Below are positions 7,211 to 13,338 of a DNA stretch of 14,821 bases, in pieces; the stretch's first letter is position 1, and the number at the start of each line of letters is the position of its first letter. The notes below the pieces were generated by a model. The model saw nothing but the letters and a program-made list of their open reading frames with translations. It was not told where the DNA came from and did not search any database. The stretch lies in NCBI GenBank assembly GCA_017553965.1, contig JAFZJK010000215.1:1-14821 (forward strand), in the 5' to 3' direction. The translations under genes and the position numbers were made by a program. This stretch comes from Lachnospiraceae bacterium. Lineage in GTDB: Bacteria > Bacillota_A > Clostridia > Lachnospirales > Lachnospiraceae.

Positions 7211-7211
7211 C

Positions 7212-8051
7212 TTACTTTCCGGAAATGTAATCGATCAGATGGAAATCAATGTTTTTATGCGCTTTGAACAGTGTACCGATATGCTTTCCTTCCAGAACAT
7301 CCCCAAGCTTTGAAATATCGTCGGCATTGGTTATGATCATGTCAGCACCTGAGTCTGTAGCTATACGTGCCGCGGAGATCTTGGTGGACATACCGCCTTT
7401 TCCTACGCTGGAGCCGGCACCCTTACCCATAGCCAGGATCTTTTCATCGATCACTTCAACGGTATCTATAAACTTTGCATCGGGATTCTTTCCGGGGTCG
7501 TCGGTGTACAGACCGTCCTTGTCGGTAAGAAGTATCAGAAGGTCAGCATGAGTCAGAGCGGCAACTATAGCTGAAAGCGTATCGTTGTCACCGAATTCAA
7601 TTTCGTCTGTTGAAACGGTATCATTCTCGTTTACGATCGGAACCACACCCATTTTTAAAAGCTCATCGAAGGTGCTTCTGGCATTGTGACGGCTTTCGGG
7701 GTCTATCATGGTATTTTTTGTCATAAGGATCTGAGCTGCATTGCGAAGGTACTCTGCAAAAAGCTTCTGATATACCATCATAAGCCTTGCCTGTCCTACT
7801 GCTGCGCATGCCTGCTCGCCTGCCTTATAGTCAGGTCTCTTGCCAAGGCCTAATGCCTTTACTCCGACAGCTATAGCACCTGAGGATACCAGGACAACCT
7901 CTTTTCCTTTGTTGCACTGGTCTGTTATGATACGTACCAGTTTTTCTATGCGCACTAAGTTAAGATCGCCGGTCTCGGTGTGTACGAGTGATGATGATCC
8001 GATCTTTATGACTATTCTTTTTTTGTCTTTAATGTATTCACGATCTGACAT
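7212..8051 (-). CDS. proB: Glutamate 5-kinase, short form without PUA domain
   Basis: 279 residues from the chosen ATG. The enzyme phosphorylates L-glutamate with ATP, the first and feedback-regulated step of proline synthesis, in the cytoplasm. The amino-acid-kinase fold is clear: RIVIKIGSSSLV near the N-terminus, VVLVSSGAIAVG (52-63), VGQARL (85-90), VPIVNENDTV (137-146), EFGDNDTLSA (152-161), LLTDKDGLY (174-182) and GKGGMSTKI (217-225). The frame stays open upstream to 8126, but those residues do not resemble the family, and a GAAGG site sits about 7 nt before the ATG at 8051. The usual C-terminal PUA domain of the ~370-residue enzymes is absent, as in other short ProB proteins. proA is not adjacent. 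It lies 95 bp after recJ with a possible promoter at the -10 site 8077-8082, and may also be read from secDF. Confidence 0.94.
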   Translation of the reverse strand: MSDREYIKDKKRIVIKIGSSSLVHTETGDLNLVRIEKLVRIITDQCNKGKEVVLVSSGAIAVGVKALGLGKRPDYKAGEQACAAVGQARLMMVYQKLFAEYLRNAAQILMTKNTMIDPESRHNARSTFDELLKMGVVPIVNENDTVSTDEIEFGDNDTLSAIVAALTHADLLILLTDKDGLYTDDPGKNPDAKFIDTVEVIDEKILAMGKGAGSSVGKGGMSTKISAARIATDSGADMIITNADDISKLGDVLEGKHIGTLFKAHKNIDFHLIDYISGK

Positions 8052-8076
8052 TTTTGTACCTTCTTTTTTATGTTTA

Positions 8077-8082
8077 ATTATA
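8077..8082 (-). promoter_or_regulatory. Possible -10 box of a proB promoter
   Basis: A perfect TATAAT on the minus strand, about 25 bp before the proB start codon, would give a start near 8070. No good -35 is present at 16-18 bp. The rest of the 95-bp gap contains a short hairpin CCGGC-GAAGCT-GCCGG (about 8109-8124) without a T tract. Confidence 0.3.
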
Positions 8083-8146
8083 ATGAATGTTTTTGTTTCC
8101 ACCTCATCCGGCAGCTTCGCCGGCACCTTTATCTTATAGGGGTAGG

Positions 8147-9928
8147 CTACAGCAAAAAGCCCTGGATCTTCATCTGGATGCTTCTTACTCCGTTATATTC
8201 GTTTATTTCGGGGACGTAGCACAGGGTAAGGCTTATGTCGTTATCTCTTCCCGCGAATGCGGCATCTACGCTTGCGCTGCCGTATTTTTCGGCAAAGCTT
8301 TCCAGCAGCTCGTCCGCATCCCTAAAGCATACGGCATTGTATCTTACGCCCTTACTATCCTCCATGGTAAACCTTAGGAAGTTGTTGTTTTTACCGATAC
8401 GTCTCATACGTATCACACGGTTGTTCCTGTCTCCGAAAAGAGGAGCCGGATTTTCAGTACCGCAGGGGCTGAAAAGCTTAAGCTCTTCCACGCTTTTTTC
8501 ATCAAAACAGCTTATCGGTACCACCGCATCGAGCAGCACCTTTTTCTTCATGTCGTCTTCACTTAATGTACACAGCTCGTTGATCTTAGCTCTAAATGTT
8601 TCCACATTTTCACTTTTAAGACTTAAGCCTGCCGCCATGGGATGTCCGCCGAATTTAGTAAAGAGATCCGCACATTTCTGCAGTTCTTCAAACATGTTGT
8701 ACCCGGGTATCGATCTGCCGGAACCTTTTACGCCGTCCTTTGCACCGGTAAGTACTATGACGGGCCTGAAATATTTCTCCTTTATACGTCCAGCTATGAT
8801 GCCTGCCAGGCTTTCGTGACAATCCGGAAGCTCAACGACAAGTACCCTCTGGAGATCACCCGATGCCTCGAGCATTTCAAGGGCTTTTCCTGCTTCACTC
8901 ACGGTCATGGATTTACGCTCTTCGTTTAGCTCCCTACATTCGGAAGCAAACTTTAACGCATCCTCTCCTTCCGCGGATATCAGCATATTTATGGCTTTAC
9001 TTGCAAGATCAAGCCTACCCGTCGCATTGAGGCACGGTCCTATTACAAAACCCACTGTGTGATCGGTTATGCTGCCCTTTATGTCGCATGAGTCGATCAG
9101 AGCTTTAAGACCGGCATTGGCTTTATGCCTTTCGTCCTTTTCGCCGTACAGGTACAGGTGGTTAAGCCTGTTTAATCCCAACGTGGCTATGGTCTTATTC
9201 TCTTTATCAAGAGGTACCACGTCACATATGGTGGCTATGCCCATGAACTCGATATAGTCCATGCAGCCTTTGTTCTTAGGAGCCAGCCCTCTTCTTTCCA
9301 AAAGCTCGGCCGAAAGCTTGGCTGCCACTACCGCTCCGCATATATTTTTACATGGGTAGCTGTCTTCGGGGTGCTTAGGGTCCACTATGACCGCCGCATC
9401 CGGCAGTACCTCCGGCAGCTCGTGATGATCGGTAACTATCAGGGTTATGCCTCTTTTTTTTGCTTCATCAGCTGCATCCACGGCGGAAATACCGTTATCG
9501 CAGGTGATGACCGTATCCACTCCCGCATTTGCCGCGTCGATGATCATCTCGCTGTTTATACCGTAGCCGTCGCGTATTCTGTCCGGAATATAGAAATCAG
9601 CTTCCGCACCTGTTCTCTTTAACGCGTCGTAGAGGATATAGGTGGACATGATACCATCCGCATCATAGTCGCCTATTATCCGTATCTTAGAACCGGACGA
9701 AAGCTTCTCATCTATTAGGTCGGCCGCTTCCTTCAGATTTCTCATCAAAGTACCCGGATGAAGCATATCTTCATCCGGATACAAAAACTCTCTGATCTCT
9801 TCGTCAGTATTTTTCCCTCTGTTAATGAGAAGTCGTGCGGTGCTCGCGGTCACACCGAAAGTATTCATTATATGATCAAAATCGCCTTTTTTATTACATA
9901 TGGCCCATTTTTCGTTGCTTTGCATCAT
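8147..9928 (-). CDS. recJ: Single-stranded-DNA-specific 5'-3' exonuclease RecJ
   Basis: 593 residues, normal length for RecJ (about 570-800). DHH-family phosphoesterase motifs are in order: IIGDYDADG (85-92, metal-binding aspartates 87, 89, 91), TCDNG (142-146), TDHHE (166-170), and the DHHA1 region with KGSGRS (401-406) and GGHPMAAG (427-434). Motif GPCLNATGRLD (297-307) is also typical. An OB-fold-like C-terminal region follows. RecJ degrades single-stranded DNA in the 5'-3' direction with Mn or Mg and works in recombination repair, mismatch repair and fork processing. The start codon follows the secDF stop by 14 nt. The Shine-Dalgarno is weak (CGGAATGA), so translation may depend on ribosomes finishing secDF; ATG at 9925 is an alternative start. 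secDF-recJ is a known order in Firmicutes, and here both probably share the secDF promoter. Confidence 0.96.
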   Translation of the reverse strand: MMQSNEKWAICNKKGDFDHIMNTFGVTASTARLLINRGKNTDEEIREFLYPDEDMLHPGTLMRNLKEAADLIDEKLSSGSKIRIIGDYDADGIMSTYILYDALKRTGAEADFYIPDRIRDGYGINSEMIIDAANAGVDTVITCDNGISAVDAADEAKKRGITLIVTDHHELPEVLPDAAVIVDPKHPEDSYPCKNICGAVVAAKLSAELLERRGLAPKNKGCMDYIEFMGIATICDVVPLDKENKTIATLGLNRLNHLYLYGEKDERHKANAGLKALIDSCDIKGSITDHTVGFVIGPCLNATGRLDLASKAINMLISAEGEDALKFASECRELNEERKSMTVSEAGKALEMLEASGDLQRVLVVELPDCHESLAGIIAGRIKEKYFRPVIVLTGAKDGVKGSGRSIPGYNMFEELQKCADLFTKFGGHPMAAGLSLKSENVETFRAKINELCTLSEDDMKKKVLLDAVVPISCFDEKSVEELKLFSPCGTENPAPLFGDRNNRVIRMRRIGKNNNFLRFTMEDSKGVRYNAVCFRDADELLESFAEKYGSASVDAAFAGRDNDISLTLCYVPEINEYNGVRSIQMKIQGFLL

Positions 9929-9942
9929 ATTATTTCATTCCG

Positions 9943-12186
9943 TTATTCGGATTTCTTTTTCTTCTGAAATAAATGCCATACTCCGCCTGCTATACATACG
10001 GATGAGAAACCACCCGCAATTATACCGGCCATAAGAGGTATCGCAAACTCTTTAACTGATGAAACTCCGAGGATGGCAAGAAGTACAACCATGATAAGAG
10101 TGGTCAGTGAGGTATAGATACTTCTGGTAAATGTCTGTGAGATACTCTTGTTGACAACATCTGCCACAGTTTCCTTTGCAAGCTTCTCAGCCATATTTTC
10201 ACGGATACGGTCGAAGATAACGATGGTAGCGTTGATCGAGTAACCTACTATGGTAAGCAGACATGCGATAAATGTGTTACCTACTGAGATAACGTCCTTA
10301 GCTATGGCGTAAACTGTGATAACTACAAGAACGTCATGTATAAGCGCGATAACCGATGATAAACCGAAGCTTAAGTTCTTAAATCTAAACCAGATGTAGA
10401 TCAGCATACAGATGGTAGCTACGATAACGGCTACCAAAGCATCCTTCTTCATCTCGCCGCTGACTGTAGCACCTACCGTCTCGGTGGTGATGTTCTCGTT
10501 TTTAACACCGTAAGAAGACGTAAGTATGTTGGTGAGCTTAGCTCTTTCATCTGTAGAAAGTTCCTTGGTCTTAATGGTTACCATGGAAGAATCCTCTACT
10601 GTAGAGATAACTGCGCTCTGTCCGAGAGTATCACGGATCTTCTGGTCAAGTGTAACATTTATATCCGAAGGAAGGTCTGTATCCATAGTAAATGTGGTAG
10701 CTGTACCTCCGGAGAAATCAAGTCCGTAATTGAACGGAGCATCGATCTTTGCTAAGTTGATGATGATGGCAATCGCACCTGCTAAGATAACTACGCCTGA
10801 AATAATGGCGAACTTAGGGAAGTTGCCGATGATGTTCATCTTCTTATAACCCTTCTTCTCGCCGAAGCAGCCAACCTTGTCAGCGCCTAAGTCAACCAGT
10901 GAATTAAGCAGGAACTTTGTAACAAACAGAGCTGTGATCATGGAAAGGATGATACCTATAGCAAGTGTCTGCGCGAAGCCCTTAACTGTACCTGAACCTA
11001 AGAGGTAAAGTACGATAGCTGCGATAATGGTAGTAACGTTACCGTCGATGATGGCTGAAAGAGCCTTGCTGAAACCGATCTTAATACTTGAACGGACAGT
11101 CTTACCTGTTCCGAGCTCTTCCTGAATACGTGTGAATATAATAACGTTGGCATCTACCGCCATACCTATGGAAAGGATGATACCTGCAATACCGGGAAGG
11201 GTAAGTGTAACTTCAAATAAGTTAAGGCATAATACCATGCAACCTACGTAGAAAACAAGTGCAAGTGAAGCGGCAACACCGGGGATCCTGTACATGATGA
11301 GCATGAACAGAATGATAAGTCCGAGACCGATAAGACCTGCTACTAAGCTGGTGTCAAGTGCGTTTGCACCGAGCTGAGCACCTTCTACATAGTAACGAAG
11401 CACTGAAAGCTCCAAAGGAAGTGCACCGATTCTGATGGTAGTAGCAAGGATGTTACTCTCCTCGTAGTTAGCCTGTCCGCTGATCTGAGCACGGCCTTCG
11501 TCGATAACTGCCGAAACGCCGGGTGCAGAAACGATCTCACCGTCATATACGATGGCGATGGTATTTTCAAGCGAACCTGATGAACGATAACTGTATGCAA
11601 ACTCTGTAGCTTCTGCAAACTTCTTGGTACCTTCTGCAGTAAATGCAAGATCTACTACGTACTGTACACCAGAGATCTGATCCTGATACATCTGAGGCTC
11701 AGCGGATGAGATATCGGAACCGTCAGCTACTACTTCACCGTCAGCGATGATCTCCTCTAAAGGACGTGCAAATGTAGCCGATCCGTCAGCGTTCTTGTTG
11801 ATGTTAACTTTTCCGTCGGGACCCTTTGCATATATAAAATAAATTGTACCTGCGCTTCCGAGTCTTTCAAGTACCGCATCGGCATCTGTTACAGAGGGGA
11901 TCGCAACAGTAATTCTGTTGTCGCCCTCGGGATAAACCTCTGCTTCTGTACTGAAGCCCTCAGCACGTTTCTGCATTTTATAAACCGTATCGCTAAGTTC
12001 TGCCGAAGTGGGATCTTCCTTTACGGTCTCGTAAGTAATACTTACACCGCCCGCAAGATCAAGACCGAGCTTGACGTCGCTCGCACTTCCGCTCTTAGCA
12101 TCGCCAATACCACATACTGCGACAAAAACGATGGCAGCGATAAGGATAAGTGCAATAAATAACTTTAAAAAACCTTTACCCTTCAT
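9943..12186 (-). CDS. secDF: Fused protein-export membrane protein SecDF
   Basis: 747 residues joining SecD and SecF in one chain, as in many Firmicutes where other bacteria have two genes. SecD half: first membrane helix (about 6-26), LGLDLAGGV (40-48), a large extracytoplasmic P1 region, then five more helices with SIGMAVDANV (339-348), whose aspartate (D345) is the expected proton-relay residue. SecF half (from about residue 450): YGLDFSGG (487-494), a smaller P4 domain and the GYSINATIVIFDRIRENM-like stretch (648-665). SecDF is an RND-type proton-driven accessory of SecYEG that helps complete secretion. The ATG at 12186 is chosen because GGAGG lies 5 nt upstream; a TTG 12 nt further up falls inside that site region and is less likely. 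Promoter at 12244-12272; first gene of the unit with recJ. Confidence 0.97.
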   Translation of the reverse strand: MKGKGFLKLFIALILIAAIVFVAVCGIGDAKSGSASDVKLGLDLAGGVSITYETVKEDPTSAELSDTVYKMQKRAEGFSTEAEVYPEGDNRITVAIPSVTDADAVLERLGSAGTIYFIYAKGPDGKVNINKNADGSATFARPLEEIIADGEVVADGSDISSAEPQMYQDQISGVQYVVDLAFTAEGTKKFAEATEFAYSYRSSGSLENTIAIVYDGEIVSAPGVSAVIDEGRAQISGQANYEESNILATTIRIGALPLELSVLRYYVEGAQLGANALDTSLVAGLIGLGLIILFMLIMYRIPGVAASLALVFYVGCMVLCLNLFEVTLTLPGIAGIILSIGMAVDANVIIFTRIQEELGTGKTVRSSIKIGFSKALSAIIDGNVTTIIAAIVLYLLGSGTVKGFAQTLAIGIILSMITALFVTKFLLNSLVDLGADKVGCFGEKKGYKKMNIIGNFPKFAIISGVVILAGAIAIIINLAKIDAPFNYGLDFSGGTATTFTMDTDLPSDINVTLDQKIRDTLGQSAVISTVEDSSMVTIKTKELSTDERAKLTNILTSSYGVKNENITTETVGATVSGEMKKDALVAVIVATICMLIYIWFRFKNLSFGLSSVIALIHDVLVVITVYAIAKDVISVGNTFIACLLTIVGYSINATIVIFDRIRENMAEKLAKETVADVVNKSISQTFTRSIYTSLTTLIMVVLLAILGVSSVKEFAIPLMAGIIAGGFSSVCIAGGVWHLFQKKKKSE

Positions 12187-12243
12187 AGTATCCTCCAAAA
12201 ACTATTGTGTTGATGTTCATGAGCCTAAGCCCACAACTAATTT

Positions 12244-12272
12244 ATCATAGCATAATATTCTATATATGTCAA
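12244..12272 (-). promoter_or_regulatory. Promoter of secDF
   Basis: On the minus strand a perfect TTGACA (12267-12272) is 17 bp from TATGAT (12244-12249, five of six). The predicted start near 12237 gives a leader of about 50 nt with the secDF GGAGG site at its end. Its -35 box is 25 bp of AT-rich DNA away from the divergent degV -35 box. Confidence 0.85.
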
Positions 12273-12297
12273 AGAGTAAAAGTTTATATTTTTTTAA

Positions 12298-12326
12298 TTG
12301 ACGAAAATATTACAATGTGGTAATAT
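12298..12326 (+). promoter_or_regulatory. Promoter of degV
   Basis: TTGACG (12298-12303, five of six) and TAATAT (12321-12326) lie 17 bp apart. A long run of T and A just upstream (12286-12297) could act as an UP element and is shared with the divergent secDF promoter. The predicted start near 12333 falls inside the palindrome at 12329-12349. Confidence 0.75.
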
Positions 12327-12328
12327 GA

Positions 12329-12349
12329 ATGTAGTTTTAAAAACTACAT
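12329..12349 (+). promoter_or_regulatory. 21-bp palindrome at the degV transcription start, probable operator
   Basis: Perfect inverted repeat ATGTAGTTTT / AAAACTACAT around a single central A (12339), beginning 2 bp after the degV -10 box. Position and symmetry suit a dimeric repressor that blocks the start of degV. If transcribed it could also fold as an AU-rich hairpin. I cannot assign it to a known regulator family by sequence alone. Confidence 0.55.
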
Positions 12350-12450
12350 CTTTTAGATTTCAAAACATAATCATTTATTATTTAATACTATTTAAATGTA
12401 TTGGAAAGGAAAATACATTGCCATAAAAATCCGGCAATGCACGTCACATC

Positions 12451-13338
12451 ATGTCAGAAAATACAAGACCTTTTATCATCTCGACGGATACCACTGCGGA
12501 TCTGCCCGAGGATTTTGTAAAGGAAAACAAGCTCACTCTTCACAGGCTTCACTACATTGTTGACGGAGTGACCTACGGTGATGACTGCGAGCTTGATATC
12601 AATGATTTCTTTGACCGCATGAGGAAGGGTGCCACGGTATCTACCTTTGCCACCAACCCCGATAAAAGTAAGGAAATATTCCGTAAGCAGCTGAGCGAAG
12701 GCTATGATGTACTCCATATCGCATTTTCATCGGGGCTCAGCTCGGCATACAACAACTCTGTTATAGCTGCAAACGAAGTACTTCCCGAGTTTCCCGGAGC
12801 AAGGATTGAGGTCATTGACTCCTTATCAGCTTCAGGCGGACAGGGTTTATACGTATGGTATGCTTTACAGCTTCAAAAGCAGGGCAAGAGCATGGATGAG
12901 ATAATAGACTGGTTAAAGGAAAACAAGTTACATCTCTGCCATTCATTCACAGTAGATGACTTAGCTTACCTGCACAGGGGCGGACGTATATCAAAGACAG
13001 TAAAGATATTCGGTACACTGCTGAACGTAAAGCCCGTACTCCATGTGGATAACGAAGGTAAGCTCGTACCCGTGACCAATGTAAGGGGCAGAAAGAAATC
13101 CCTCATCGGTCTGGTAGACCAGATGGAAGCTCATATAGGAAGCTTCAGACCTGCAGACAAAAACGAGATGATCATCATAACACATGGCGACTGCATTAAT
13201 GATGCCGAGTTTGTAAGAGATAAAGTTAAGGAGAGATTCGGCTACACCAACTTTATGATAAGCCACCTCTCTCCCACCATCGGTTCACATGCAGGCCCCG
13301 GCACCATCGCCCTGTTCTATCTTGGAAAAGAAAGATAA
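12451..13338 (+). CDS. DegV family protein, probable fatty-acid-binding subunit (FakB-like)
   Basis: 295 residues, the usual DegV length. Family signatures: STDTTADLP at residues 11-19, SSGLSSAYNN (93-102), DDLAYLHRGGRIS near the middle, and HAGPGTIALFYLG at the C-terminus. DegV/FakB proteins hold a fatty acid in a buried pocket and present it to the kinase FakA, which makes acyl-phosphate for phospholipid synthesis. No FakA gene is in the window. The N-terminus is set by the ATG at 12451 because an in-frame TAA lies 27 nt upstream and the family motif follows directly. No Shine-Dalgarno is seen just before it; the only purine-rich site (GGAAAGGAAA, 12399-12408) is more than 40 nt away. Transcribed from 12298-12326 and perhaps repressed through the palindrome. 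Whether it binds fatty acid is inferred from the family. Confidence 0.92.
   Translation: MSENTRPFIISTDTTADLPEDFVKENKLTLHRLHYIVDGVTYGDDCELDINDFFDRMRKGATVSTFATNPDKSKEIFRKQLSEGYDVLHIAFSSGLSSAYNNSVIAANEVLPEFPGARIEVIDSLSASGGQGLYVWYALQLQKQGKSMDEIIDWLKENKLHLCHSFTVDDLAYLHRGGRISKTVKIFGTLLNVKPVLHVDNEGKLVPVTNVRGRKKSLIGLVDQMEAHIGSFRPADKNEMIIITHGDCINDAEFVRDKVKERFGYTNFMISHLSPTIGSHAGPGTIALFYLGKER

Larger units (their letters stand above)
6890..7211. other. 322-bp AT-rich gene-free region between proB and ahcY
   Basis: No protein gene is supported here. From left to right it holds the ahcY ribosome-binding site and promoter (6896-6951), two AAAAGTC repeats (6958-6972), three phased AATATTCA repeats (6988-7045), an inverted repeat TAACATA/TATGTTA (7052-7058 and 7074-7080) overlapping a possible plus-strand promoter, a small hairpin AAAACCT-caa-AGGTTTT (7103-7119), and a pseudoknot-like GC-richer block ending in a T tract (7146-7210). 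Short minus-strand frames exist here but none has a convincing start. Confidence 0.7.

Noticed and set aside
6890..7211. SAH or SAM riboswitch controlling ahcY
   Set aside because: The ahcY promoter leaves a leader of about 27 nt, and no known SAH or SAM riboswitch core sequence was recognised. The pseudoknot block lies beyond that promoter and its stem is better on the opposite strand.
8109..8124. Hairpin after recJ as a transcription terminator
   Set aside because: The stem is only 5 bp and no T tract follows on the minus strand.
8052..8126. N-terminal extension of ProB to an earlier start
   Set aside because: The extra 25 residues precede the conserved kinase start and do not look like the family. 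A good ribosome-binding site lies before the ATG at 8051, and a likely -10 box falls inside the extension.
12187..12198. Earlier TTG start for SecDF
   Set aside because: It overlaps the GGAGG site that is properly spaced for the ATG at 12186.
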